Source: Hydrogenovibrio marinus (GTDB lineage Bacteria; Pseudomonadota; Gammaproteobacteria; Thiomicrospirales; Thiomicrospiraceae). Taken from it: DNA of 64,000 bases. The notes under the pieces are model-generated. The model saw only the letters and a list, made by a program, of their open reading frames with translations, was not told the origin of the DNA and ran no database searches. Every line of letters begins with the position of its first letter. The stretch's first letter is position 1. Shown here piece after piece: positions 53,952 to 63,369 of this stretch. The DNA is taken from positions 248,001 to 312,000 of the forward strand of contig NZ_AP020335.1 in NCBI RefSeq assembly GCF_013340845.1, in the 5' to 3' direction. The position numbers and the translations under genes were made by a program.

Positions 53952-56128
53952 GCATCTACCCGTTGTTTATTCAATTGTCCTGACTTCAAGGCTTCTAGAA
54001 CCGTGTCTTTTTGACCATCAGCAATCAGTCTACCGTTGTCCAAAACAATCAAGCGGTCTACCAACTGCAAAATACTCATCTTATGAGTAACGACGATCAT
54101 CGTGTTCTGAATCGTATTTTCTTTTAAGCGCTGGATAAGCGTCATTTCTGTGCTTGAATCCATCGCGTTGGTCGGTTCGTCGAATAAGTAAATTGGAGCC
54201 GGTAATAGCAGTGCACGTGCAACACCGATGCTTTGTCTTTGACCGCCGGATAATGAAGTTCCGCCTTCGTTGATCATTAAGCCGTATCCAGACGGGTGCG
54301 TTTTGATGAAGTCATCCACCCCCGCAAGTTTTGCAGCACGTAGAATCAAGTCGTCTTCAATATAGGGTGCTTTATAGGCAATATTTTCTCTAACGTCACC
54401 ACTGAAGAGCGTTACTTCCTGCGGGACATAATTGATGTTGTGCCTCAACGCTGCTGGATCAAGTTGGGTGATATCAATACCGTCAATCAGGATTGAGCCA
54501 CTGTCCGGTTTGTAAAAGCCAAGAATCAGCTTTTCAATGGTGGTTTTTCCTGAGCCGACTCGACCAATTACCCCGATTTTATCACCAGCTTCTATTTTGA
54601 AGGAAACCTCATGTAATGCTTCCTTTGAGTCGCCTGGGTAAGTGAAGGTAACATTGTTGAATTCGATTTTCCCGCTGAAAACAGGGTGTTGAATGAAACG
54701 CTTGCCAATTGGGCGCTCAGTTTCCTTCTTCATCAGGTCGTTCAGAGAATTCAAGGCGGTGCGTGTTTGCTGGTAGGACGCGGTAAGGTTTGCAAATTGT
54801 CCCATCGGGCCGATAGCGCGCTGACTTAGCATAACGGTTGCAATCAAGCCCCCCATCGTCAAGTCACCGTTCTTGATTAAATATACCCCGGCCAGTACGA
54901 TGAAAACGGTACTCATTTGTTGCATGAATCCGGTCATTCTGCCAATTGAGCTTTGCATCATCTTGGATTTGATGCTGGCTTTGGCGATCTCACCAACAGC
55001 CTGTTCCCACTTCCATTGTGAGCGTGCTTCAACGCCAAGAGCCTTGATGGTTTCAATGGCGGTTAGGGTTTCGATGAGTACCGCGTTTTTCTGTGCAGAT
55101 GCCTCATAGGTCGCTTCAATACTGCTCATGATGCGATCTTTCATAATCAAACTGTAGAGTAGGATAATCATGATAATCAGCATAGGAACAAGTACGATGG
55201 CACCAGCGATGTAGGTGATTACCAATAAGAAGATGATGACAAAAGGCAAATCAACAATAGACGCGATGGTGCCGGAGGTGAAGAAGTTACGGATGCTGTC
55301 AAATTCTTTTAGGTTGTTGGCAAACGCACCGATGGAACCTTGGCGATTCTCCATCGTCAAATCAAGCGTATGCTCGAAGAGTTTAGCCGACATAATGACA
55401 TCACTTTTCTTTCCGGCGATTTCCAGGAAATAAGAGCGCAGTGACTTGAGCAACAAGTCAAACATGTACACGACACTGATTCCGAGCGCCAACACCCATA
55501 GCGATTCAACGGCATTGTTCGGCACAATGCGGTCGTATACGTTCATGACGAACAGCGGGTTAGCGAGTATGAAAATATTGATGACGACAGAAGCGATAAT
55601 GACGTCGCGATAAATGGTTCTGTTGTCCCAGAAGGTGTGCCAGAACCAATGCCCCTCATTTTTTTTGACCAAGCTGTCTTTTTTGTTGGCTTGGCTGACT
55701 TTCTTGCCTAGATAGATGGCATAGCCCAAGTAATCTTTTTCCAGCGCTTTTAACGAAACTGTTTTGAGGCTGCCGCCCATGTCCGGCATGATGATATTGG
55801 CTTGACTGCCGGATATGGACTCCAGGATACATGCTTGATTGTCTTTAAGATTAATAATGCAAGGCATGACGAGGTTTGGAATGTCGGCAAGCTCACGCTG
55901 AACGAATTTCGCATGGATTTGGGCACGTTCGGCAGCTCGAATGAATAATTCTGGAGTCAGTCGTTCGCCGTCGCTGATAGGTAAACCTGCTACGAGAGCA
56001 TGGCTTGAAAGGTTTTGTCCCTGCGTTTTGCAGTAAAGGACCAAGCAATCAAGCAGGGGATCGTGAAAATCTAGATCCTGGCTTTCGGTTTGTTCCGTTT
56101 TCAATGCGTTCGATCCGGTGTTCGACAT
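53948..56128 (-). CDS. type I secretion ABC transporter (LapB/LssB type)
   Basis: 726 residues. A C39-like N-terminal domain, ABC transmembrane domain, and ATPase: Walker A GRVGSGKTT, signature SLSGGQRQSIGVARAL, Walker B IYLFDEPTNAMD and H-loop VVTHKMS. The C39-like domain lacks the catalytic Cys and His context (PCIINLKDNQACIL), so it is a docking, not a processing, domain, as in exporters of large RTX adhesins. It exports an unprocessed giant substrate. No such substrate gene is in the window. Confidence 0.92.
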   Translation of the reverse strand: MSNTGSNALKTEQTESQDLDFHDPLLDCLVLYCKTQGQNLSSHALVAGLPISDGERLTPELFIRAAERAQIHAKFVQRELADIPNLVMPCIINLKDNQACILESISGSQANIIMPDMGGSLKTVSLKALEKDYLGYAIYLGKKVSQANKKDSLVKKNEGHWFWHTFWDNRTIYRDVIIASVVINIFILANPLFVMNVYDRIVPNNAVESLWVLALGISVVYMFDLLLKSLRSYFLEIAGKKSDVIMSAKLFEHTLDLTMENRQGSIGAFANNLKEFDSIRNFFTSGTIASIVDLPFVIIFLLVITYIAGAIVLVPMLIIMIILLYSLIMKDRIMSSIEATYEASAQKNAVLIETLTAIETIKALGVEARSQWKWEQAVGEIAKASIKSKMMQSSIGRMTGFMQQMSTVFIVLAGVYLIKNGDLTMGGLIATVMLSQRAIGPMGQFANLTASYQQTRTALNSLNDLMKKETERPIGKRFIQHPVFSGKIEFNNVTFTYPGDSKEALHEVSFKIEAGDKIGVIGRVGSGKTTIEKLILGFYKPDSGSILIDGIDITQLDPAALRHNINYVPQEVTLFSGDVRENIAYKAPYIEDDLILRAAKLAGVDDFIKTHPSGYGLMINEGGTSLSGGQRQSIGVARALLLPAPIYLFDEPTNAMDSSTEMTLIQRLKENTIQNTMIVVTHKMSILQLVDRLIVLDNGRLIADGQKDTVLEALKSGQLNKQRVDA

Positions 56129-56157
56129 AGTATAGATTGTCCTAAAGTATACCTTTT

Positions 56158-58104
56158 TTATTGTGGGGAGAATAGCGGTTTAGGCGCGCCATACAGATAT
56201 CCTTGGAAAGTGGTGACACCAAGCGCTTCAAAAGCTTGTCGCTGTGCATCACTTTCAATTCCCATGGCAATGATCAAAATGTCTAAGCTGGTACACATAT
56301 CGACAACACTGGCGACATAAGAGCGGGTTTGCTCATCTTTTTCAATGACGTTGGTGAATGACATATCCAGTTTGATGAAGTCAGGACGCAAGTCTTGAAG
56401 GAATGCCAGTTTCGTGAACTGTGAGCCAAAGTTATCAATGCCGAACTCATACCCTTGTTTACTCAAGTTTTTCAAGAAATCCCGTGTTTGACTATTGCTG
56501 TCCGAAATCAAGTCTTCTGCAACTTCAAACGAGAAATGCTTAGGATCATGCATTTTGATGTGTTCGAGCAGGCCTTCGCGTTCTTTCGCCGATTCCAATG
56601 TTGCCCCGCTCAAGTTGATGGACAGTCTTGATACGATTTGGTGAGGGCAAGAGGTAATAAAACTTGCTGCCAATTCTGCGACCAGACGGTCAATTTCACT
56701 CTCTCTATGTAGGCGAATAACCGTTGGCATAAAGAAACCAGCGGACTGTAATTCTCCATTATCATCCTTCATGCGAATGAGTAGCTCGCTGGAGTGAACT
56801 TGGCGCGTTGCTGAGTAGGCACCTTGTTGGAACAATACGAAGCGATTGTCTTTTATTGCTCGCTCAATGATGTCATGCCATATCTGTTCGTCGGTATGTT
56901 CATCCTCGTTTGCAGTGTAACAATAGGTGTTTCGACCTTTCTGCACAGCTTCGGTTACCGCTATGTCAAGGTTGGTAAGCAGTGCACCACGGGTTTGACC
57001 TGGCTCATAGTGAATGATGCCGATGTTGATGTTGAGGTAATCTTCCGGCATGTTCAGTTCGGATAAAATGTCATTTACGGAAGTTAAAAACGCTTCTGTT
57101 TGTTTGATGACGATTTCTATACGGCAGTTAGGCATAACCGATATCAGCTCAGTACCATTCAAACGTGCATTGAGCATTTGCTTGAAATTAAGGTGTTGGA
57201 TAAGCTTGGCTGAAAGCAATTTCACGAATTTGTCTCCAATCGGGTAACCAAATTCGTCATTGATGTCTTTCAGATTTTGAATGCGAACCAATGCCATAGC
57301 GCCTGGTAGCGCTTCACTTTTAGGGTCGATTAAGCTGTCGATGTTCATCTCAAAGTGCAAGCGGTTTGATAAACCGGTAACACTGTCTTGATAAGCGATC
57401 TTTTGTAGTTTTTCCGACATTTTGGCATCACGGTCGAAAACATCTTTCATCTTATGAACCATGGTGTTCATTGCCGAAACCACTTGTTTGAATTCTGTGG
57501 TGTTGGGCAGGTCTTCTTGCAACAAGTATTCTTTTTTAACAATAGCTTCTGCTTGCTGTTCCAGTTTTTTGAGTGGATTGAGCATAACTCTAAGGGCATA
57601 AATCGCTAGAGCGATAGCAAGTACAGCTGCGATAACGAACCATATGGTTAGAGTAAGAGTGGTTTTCCATAGTTCGATATAGGCATAACCTGGATGACTT
57701 TCAACTTTTAGCTTTCCGACAGGAATCCATCCTGTTTGGACTAGGGACTGTGCCATGGGCGCCTTAATACGGATAAGGTGTATGAACCAGTTCGGGATGC
57801 CTCGGATGCTATCTGAGTTGGTTCGCTCGTAAATCACTTTGCCATCAACATCATAAAGCGCGATCATGGAATAGTAGCCTCGGTCAAAAACCGCATTAAT
57901 CATGGTTTCCATGGAAGAGGTATCTTCACCATCAGCAACTGAACTTAGGGATAAGCCAAGAGAGGTAGCAGTGTCCTGTGAATGGGAGACCAGTTGATGT
58001 TCCAAGAAGGTTTTGGTGTTGTTGAAATTTAGGATAAATGTGCCTACCAACAATATCATCAACATGCCAGCGATGAATAAAATCATTTGCTTGCTTAAGC
58101 TCAT
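56158..58104 (-). CDS. lapD: c-di-GMP receptor LapD with degenerate GGDEF and EAL
   Basis: 648 residues. Membrane helix (MILFIAGMLMILLVGTFIL), periplasmic LapD_MoxYZ domain, second helix (WFVIAAVLAIALAIYAL), HAMP, GGDEF, EAL. The cyclase motif reads ARLNGTEL and the EAL motif region reads SSELLIRM, so both are inactive; LapD binds c-di-GMP in its EAL domain and in that state holds LapG. It overlaps the lapG stop by four bases. Confidence 0.92.
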   Translation of the reverse strand: MSLSKQMILFIAGMLMILLVGTFILNFNNTKTFLEHQLVSHSQDTATSLGLSLSSVADGEDTSSMETMINAVFDRGYYSMIALYDVDGKVIYERTNSDSIRGIPNWFIHLIRIKAPMAQSLVQTGWIPVGKLKVESHPGYAYIELWKTTLTLTIWFVIAAVLAIALAIYALRVMLNPLKKLEQQAEAIVKKEYLLQEDLPNTTEFKQVVSAMNTMVHKMKDVFDRDAKMSEKLQKIAYQDSVTGLSNRLHFEMNIDSLIDPKSEALPGAMALVRIQNLKDINDEFGYPIGDKFVKLLSAKLIQHLNFKQMLNARLNGTELISVMPNCRIEIVIKQTEAFLTSVNDILSELNMPEDYLNINIGIIHYEPGQTRGALLTNLDIAVTEAVQKGRNTYCYTANEDEHTDEQIWHDIIERAIKDNRFVLFQQGAYSATRQVHSSELLIRMKDDNGELQSAGFFMPTVIRLHRESEIDRLVAELAASFITSCPHQIVSRLSINLSGATLESAKEREGLLEHIKMHDPKHFSFEVAEDLISDSNSQTRDFLKNLSKQGYEFGIDNFGSQFTKLAFLQDLRPDFIKLDMSFTNVIEKDEQTRSYVASVVDMCTSLDILIIAMGIESDAQRQAFEALGVTTFQGYLYGAPKPLFSPQ

Positions 58105-58766
58105 GATGAACTCCTCTTATCTAATTTTTTGAGCAGCGCTTGCCATTGTTCGAGTTGTTTATTACCGCCTTCCACTGCTTGTCCGTTGCCGCGTTGTTTT
58201 GCGAGCCAGAGTCCGCTACCGTTAAAGCTGTAGATAGGGAGCAGGTCAGGGCGTTGTGTTGCTTTTCGAATTTGGGTATTGAGGTTATCGAGAACAAGAG
58301 GGATAGATTTTGGGGTCTTGAAGTAGGTTAAAACCATGTGTGCTTGTTTGAGTCGAATGGCTTTAACATAGGTCAAATAAAGCTTTTGATCTGAAATGCC
58401 AAGTGCCCTTAGTGTGAAGTATTTTGCAATCACGTAATCCTCACAGTCACCGGCGTCCTTTATCAGCATTTCAATCGGGGTTGCCCAGTAATCTGGTTTC
58501 CCCCAGTTTTTTTCATCGGAAACATATTTGGCACCATTGAAAAAGTTATTCACCATGCTCAATTGCAGCCTTTCAGGTTTGCCATAAGCATCATTAACCA
58601 AGTTTTGCCAGGCTTTTAGGCGGTTGGCAGCCAGCATGCCGTATTTTTGGTTAACCTTTTGAATCTCGGCGTTACTGACAACGCTGGGGGCACCGGATGC
58701 GTCGGCTAACTTGATGTGGTACAAGCTTAGTGCTATCAATCCCACCCAAAAAATTAACCGTTGCAT
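58101..58766 (-). CDS. lapG: periplasmic adhesin protease LapG
   Basis: 221 residues with a signal peptide (LIFWVGLIALSLYHIKLADA). The transglutaminase-like cysteine protease triad is visible: Cys108 in AGDCEDY, His143 in AHMVLTY and Asp160 in LVLDNL. LapG cuts the N-terminus of LapA-type adhesins to release them from the cell; LapD bound to c-di-GMP prevents this. It lies 25 bases after the OmpA-family gene and overlaps lapD. Confidence 0.93.
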   Translation of the reverse strand: MQRLIFWVGLIALSLYHIKLADASGAPSVVSNAEIQKVNQKYGMLAANRLKAWQNLVNDAYGKPERLQLSMVNNFFNGAKYVSDEKNWGKPDYWATPIEMLIKDAGDCEDYVIAKYFTLRALGISDQKLYLTYVKAIRLKQAHMVLTYFKTPKSIPLVLDNLNTQIRKATQRPDLLPIYSFNGSGLWLAKQRGNGQAVEGGNKQLEQWQALLKKLDKRSSS

Positions 58767-58791
58767 CCCGCTAGCCTTTCCTCAATATTGA

Positions 58792-59712
58792 TTACTTCTT
58801 CAAACGCATCTCAGGAGGAATTTCGTGACGAGCTATCGGCGACAATTTATCCATTTTTAGAACTTGGAATTCAATGCGTCGGTTATGCTCTCTACCTTCC
58901 TTGGTGGCGTTTGAGGCGATAGGGCTCTGCTCCCCCATCCCCATGATATAGAACTTATCTTTCGGATAGCTGAAGTTGTTCAGGATGTAATCCTTAACGC
59001 TGTTGGCTCTTTCCCAAGACAGTTTCATGTTTGTGTCAGCTTTACCGCTGTTGTCTGTGAACCCGGAAATTAATACCACTTCATCCGGCTGTAGCTCTTT
59101 CAGTTTACTGGCTTCTCTTTCCAACAATTCTTTTTGGGTTGATGGAATATTCCATGAACCTACTGGGAATGTGATTTGGATGGTAACCTTCGTTTGTGGC
59201 GGACAACCATATTTGTTAACGATATAGCCTTTAGGCGTATTAGGACACTGATCAATCGAATCCAGAACGCCGTCACCATCCTTGTCATTGTCGATCTTAC
59301 AACCATATTGGTTGACCTTAACGCCTAATGGCGTGCCCGGACATTTATCTTTGCTGTCTAGCACGCCATCTTTATCTTCATCCCCTTCACAGCCAAGGAA
59401 ATTGACAGATACACCTGGCGCGGAGTTAGGGCATTGATCCGTTTTGTCATAAATACCATCGCCATCGCTGTCTAGCTCACAACCATGTTTGTCTACTTTC
59501 GTGCCTTTGGCGGTGTTGGCGCAGAAATCGTCTTTATCGGGTACGCCGTCTTGGTCTAAATCCTTATATTCCTCAACATCTTTTTTCGTATGCTCACCGT
59601 CATCCATGAGAGTTTGCATTGCGGGAGTGTTGGCATAATTGTTTTCAGCATCTTGGGCATAAGCGAAAAAAGGTAACCCACAGAGGGCGATGAGAGGAAG
59701 TGTGCGTAACAT
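58792..59712 (-). CDS. OmpA-family protein with thrombospondin type 3 calcium repeats
   Basis: 306 residues. Signal peptide (LRTLPLIALCGLPFFAYA), then four or five calcium-binding TSP3 repeats (DQDGVPDKDDFC, DSDGDGIYDKTDQCPNS, DKDGVLDSKDKCPGTP, DGDGVLDSIDQCPNTP), then an OmpA C-terminal peptidoglycan-binding domain (GFTDNSGKADTNMKLSWERA). It would tie the outer membrane to the wall. First gene of the Lap module, upstream of lapG; OmpA genes are common companions of lapDG. Confidence 0.9.
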   Translation of the reverse strand: MLRTLPLIALCGLPFFAYAQDAENNYANTPAMQTLMDDGEHTKKDVEEYKDLDQDGVPDKDDFCANTAKGTKVDKHGCELDSDGDGIYDKTDQCPNSAPGVSVNFLGCEGDEDKDGVLDSKDKCPGTPLGVKVNQYGCKIDNDKDGDGVLDSIDQCPNTPKGYIVNKYGCPPQTKVTIQITFPVGSWNIPSTQKELLEREASKLKELQPDEVVLISGFTDNSGKADTNMKLSWERANSVKDYILNNFSYPKDKFYIMGMGEQSPIASNATKEGREHNRRIEFQVLKMDKLSPIARHEIPPEMRLKK

Positions 59713-59884
59713 AATTATTTTTATACCTAAATAAAAGACATATTGCCCACAATTCTACTGAAAACTACGAACGCTATCCAGTGTTTTGCATAACGTGCCA
59801 CAGAAAGTTTCTTGTAATGATAAATTTGTGATTTTATCTTACGCGATTTTTTTGAGTAAATGCTTAATTTATAAGGTTTTTTAT

Positions 59885-61084
59885 TCATAGTGTTTGGTAA
59901 AGCGCATTTTGTAGTTGTTGATCAGACAGTACAACGGGATTTCCTAACATGCTTCCCGAACGACAGTTTTCGATGACCGGATCGAATTGGCATGGCGTAA
60001 TGCCATATTCTGATAAGGAGATCGGTGCGTAACGTTCTGTTAGAAGTTGTAAGTTTAAGATTAAATCCGATAAATCGTCTTCAAGGGTTGCGGCGGTTGG
60101 TTCAAGCCCATCTTTGTTTGAAAGCAGGCGACCGATTCGGGCATATTTATAGCGTGTCGCTTGAGAAAATGCATCATCCTGCTGTTGTAGGGTTTCGATA
60201 TTTGCTGTAGTAATCGGAGCCAGTAACCTTGCGCAAACGATACCGTGCGGCGCTTCAAAAAAGGCGCCGATTGGACCTGCTAAACCGTGTACTGCGCCTA
60301 ATCCGGCATTAGCCAGTGTTATTCCAGATAAGCTAGCAGCTAGCATCAGGTTGCCATAGCCGGTTTCCTTGTCAGCGTCTGAAGCGCTCTCCAATAATTC
60401 GAATGCGCCTTTGAAGAGTGTCATGCCTTGCCAAGCAAGCGCATTGGTTATCGGGTTTGCTTTTAGGGTAGTGTAGGATTCTAATAGCTGGGTAAAAGCA
60501 TCCATGCCAGTGCTGTAGAGTACTGGTTGTGGACAACTTACCAAAAGTTCTGGATCGAGCCAGACATTTTTAGCGAGGAGTTTGTTGTCTCGGAAAGATT
60601 TCTTGAACTGCCCCAGTCTCGACAATACCGCGTTTTTGGTGGTTTCACTGCCGGTTCCCGCGGTGGTCGGCACGGCGATGAAGGGGAGGGTGTCCACATC
60701 AAACGGTTCACCTTTGCCGACGCCTTCCAAGTAGTTCATTACCGAGTTGCCAGAGGGAATCAGTCCAGCGACCGCTTTGGCGGTATCTAAAACGCTCCCG
60801 CCGCCGATGCCGACGACGGCTTGTGCATTCTTAGGGCAGCCTTCAACGATGTTGTCGACCATGTCCGGTGAAGGTTCGCCGGAAACCAGAAACAACGCAA
60901 CGCGTGTCCCTTGTTCTTGAAGTTGAGTGAGTAAATCCGCTGAAAATCTGCCAGGTTGGGCTAGGGTGCGGCTGGAAATTAATACCACAGATGCATATTC
61001 CGACAAACTCTTCGCCAAGTCTTGTCGGCAGCCCCAGCCAAAATGGATTTCAGGAATTTGCGCAATTTGAAAGGGGGCGATCAT
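59885..61084 (-). CDS. iron-containing alcohol dehydrogenase family protein
   Basis: 399 residues. The NAD-binding motif GIGGGSVLDTAKAV and the metal-site region TGMDAFTQLLESY, then NAGLGAVHGLAGPIG and APHGIVCARLL. Of the usual metal ligands (Asp, three His), the first His is Gln here (DAFTQ), a change also seen in other family members, so metal identity and activity are uncertain. It would oxidise or reduce an unknown alcohol/aldehyde. A copy of the dispersed repeat lies near its 5' end, read as AQPGRFS. It is 25 bases from rep. Confidence 0.88.
   Translation of the reverse strand: MIAPFQIAQIPEIHFGWGCRQDLAKSLSEYASVVLISSRTLAQPGRFSADLLTQLQEQGTRVALFLVSGEPSPDMVDNIVEGCPKNAQAVVGIGGGSVLDTAKAVAGLIPSGNSVMNYLEGVGKGEPFDVDTLPFIAVPTTAGTGSETTKNAVLSRLGQFKKSFRDNKLLAKNVWLDPELLVSCPQPVLYSTGMDAFTQLLESYTTLKANPITNALAWQGMTLFKGAFELLESASDADKETGYGNLMLAASLSGITLANAGLGAVHGLAGPIGAFFEAPHGIVCARLLAPITTANIETLQQQDDAFSQATRYKYARIGRLLSNKDGLEPTAATLEDDLSDLILNLQLLTERYAPISLSEYGITPCQFDPVIENCRSGSMLGNPVVLSDQQLQNALYQTL
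60943..60961 (+). repeat. dispersed 19-bp repeat, copy 10 (18/19, inside the alcohol dehydrogenase)
   Basis: AAAATCTGCCAGGTTGGGC: 18 positions match and the last G is C. It is read on the opposite strand as AQPGRF, a third context different from the NLPGWG copies. Confidence 0.75.
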
Positions 61085-61109
61085 TTTGTCTACTCCTGTC
61101 GTGTTGAGT

Positions 61110-63146
61110 TTAGCCGTTTGAGGCCAGCATGGCCTTGAGGCTATCTAGTGCGGCATTGCCTTTTTCCAGTTTTTCTTCGGCGGAAATTTCAACACCCGGT
61201 TTGCCTTCCCAATCAAGCAAATCTTCCGGTAACTCGCTCAAGAAGCGACTAGGCTCACAGCGCATTTCTTCACCATATTTACGGCGTTTTTTCGCATAGG
61301 TCATGGTCAGGCTTCTTTGCGCGCGGGTAATGCCCACATAAGCCAAGCGTCGTTCTTCTTCCAAGCCTGGAGATTCCAGGTTCTGTTTATGTGGCAACAA
61401 TTCTTCTTCCATACCAATGAGGAATACATGTGGGAATTCAAGACCTTTAGAGGCATGAAGGGTCATCATGGTCACTTCATTTTGCTCGACTTCTTCTTCA
61501 TTCCGTTCCAGCATGTCCATCAAAGTCATGTAGGACACGATTTTATTGAGCATGATGTCTTCGTCGTCTTCGTTTTTGGCTTTGTCGATAATGCGCTCAA
61601 TCCATTGGAACAAATCGCGCGTATTCTCCATGCGCTTTTCCGCTTGTCTTGGTGTGTTGGAGGTTTCGCGCAACCAGTTGTCATACTCAATGTCTTCATT
61701 CAGCTTGCGAATGAACTCGATGACTTCCGTCCCCGCCAAAGTTTCCGAGTCTTTAATCCACTTAAGAACAAGGTCGCCAAAATAGCTCACGCGTTTTAGT
61801 GCCTTTTCATCCAGCACCGTGCTCAAGCCGAGTTCTTGTGTGGCATCAAACAAACTTACATGACGTTGTGTGGCGTAGCTTGCCAGTTTGGTCAAGGTGG
61901 TGGCGCCAATTTCACGTCGAGGGGTGTTGACCACACGTAAAAACGCGGCATCATCGTCCGGGTTTACAATCAGTTTCAGGTAAGACAATAGGTCTTTGAT
62001 TTCCGTTTTATCAAAGAAAGATTGTCCACCGGATAGCTTGTAAGGAATGTTTTGCTCACGCAACGCACGCTCAAATAATCGTGATTGGAAATTCCCGCGA
62101 TACAGAATTGCATAGTCCTTGAACTGGGTGCGGTTCTTGAATTTATGGACGATGATTTCGGAGATAACACGTTCCGCTTCATGGTTTTCATTATTACAGG
62201 CGATGACACGAAGCATGTCCCCCATCCCCATTTCTGACCAAAGCGATTTCTCGAATTCATGCGGGTTATTGGCAATCAAGGCGTTAGCTGATTGCAGGAT
62301 GCGGTTTGACGAACGGTAGTTTTGTTCCAGTTTGATGACTTCAAGATTCGGGAAGTCTTCTTTCAGTAATGACAGGTTTTCCGGTTGGGCACCACGCCAA
62401 GCGTAGATGGATTGGTCATCATCGCCTACCACGGTGAAGCGCGCTTGGATACCGACCAATTGTTTTACCAACGCGTACTGCGCCGCATTGGTGTCTTGAT
62501 ACTCATCGACCAATAAATAGCGGACTTTGTTCTGCCACTTATCAAGAATCTCGCGATTTTCGTCAAACAGTCGAACCGGTAATCCAATCAGGTCATCAAA
62601 ATCCACCGCATTGTAGGCTTTGAGTTGCTGCTGGTAGAGGTCATACAAAATCGCACGTGCTTGCTGTAGGTTGTCTTCAGCTTGCTCCAACGCCTGTTGT
62701 GGCGAAATATGCGCGTTTTTCCAGTTGGAAATATCCCATTGTGCGTTTTCCAAGGCTTCTTCGTCTAGCGATTGTTTTTTCAGCAAGTCTTTGATGATTT
62801 GACGGGTATCCGTTGCGTCCATAATCGAGAAGTTTGACTTATAACCCAGTGCTTTGTATTCCTGGCGGATGATATTCAGTCCAAGGTTATGGAAGGTCGA
62901 TACATTCAGGCCTTTCGACGGGTCGTCTTTCAGAAGTTTGCTGACACGCTCCTTCATTTCTCTCGCCGCTTTGTTGGTAAAGGTCAAGGCGTAAATATTG
63001 TGAGGTTTGATGTCATGCTTGCGAATCAGGTGCGCGATTTTCTCGGTGATTACCCGCGTTTTTCCGGAGCCAGCACCTGCCAACACTAAAGCGGGGGTGT
63101 GGACATGGAGAACAGCTTCCAATTGACGTTTATTGAGTGAATGCAT
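61110..63146 (-). CDS. rep: ATP-dependent DNA helicase Rep
   Basis: 678 residues, UvrD/Rep superfamily 1. Motif I AGAGSGKT at 23-30, Ia TFTNKAAREMKER, II LLVDEYQDTN, III VGDDDQSIYAWRGA, V TLHASKGLEFPHV and VI YVGITRAQRSL. The N-terminus (NKRQLEAVLHVHTPALVLAG) and length fit Rep better than UvrD (about 720). Rep clears protein roadblocks ahead of replication forks. Divergent from the methyltransferase gene. Confidence 0.95.
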   Translation of the reverse strand: MHSLNKRQLEAVLHVHTPALVLAGAGSGKTRVITEKIAHLIRKHDIKPHNIYALTFTNKAAREMKERVSKLLKDDPSKGLNVSTFHNLGLNIIRQEYKALGYKSNFSIMDATDTRQIIKDLLKKQSLDEEALENAQWDISNWKNAHISPQQALEQAEDNLQQARAILYDLYQQQLKAYNAVDFDDLIGLPVRLFDENREILDKWQNKVRYLLVDEYQDTNAAQYALVKQLVGIQARFTVVGDDDQSIYAWRGAQPENLSLLKEDFPNLEVIKLEQNYRSSNRILQSANALIANNPHEFEKSLWSEMGMGDMLRVIACNNENHEAERVISEIIVHKFKNRTQFKDYAILYRGNFQSRLFERALREQNIPYKLSGGQSFFDKTEIKDLLSYLKLIVNPDDDAAFLRVVNTPRREIGATTLTKLASYATQRHVSLFDATQELGLSTVLDEKALKRVSYFGDLVLKWIKDSETLAGTEVIEFIRKLNEDIEYDNWLRETSNTPRQAEKRMENTRDLFQWIERIIDKAKNEDDEDIMLNKIVSYMTLMDMLERNEEEVEQNEVTMMTLHASKGLEFPHVFLIGMEEELLPHKQNLESPGLEEERRLAYVGITRAQRSLTMTYAKKRRKYGEEMRCEPSRFLSELPEDLLDWEGKPGVEISAEEKLEKGNAALDSLKAMLASNG

Positions 63147-63369
63147 ACCTAGTGACTAGTAAAAAGCTCGTTAATGATGATTTCGATGAATCAAGCTGTG
63201 AACGATGAATCCTGTATAATTTCCGATAACTTCGGGAAACGGCATTAAATCGGCATTTTTAGCCACCGTTTTTACAATGAATTTTATGGGTAAATATTTT
63301 ATCAGCTAGCGCAAAGTTTAAGCGTGAATTTGATGGTTATTTGCATCAGGACAGATCGGGGCAACGATA

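Noticed and set aside
63215-63220. TATAAT as promoter of the RsmC-like gene
   Set aside because: No matching -35 or proper extended -10, and it is 150 bases from the start codon.
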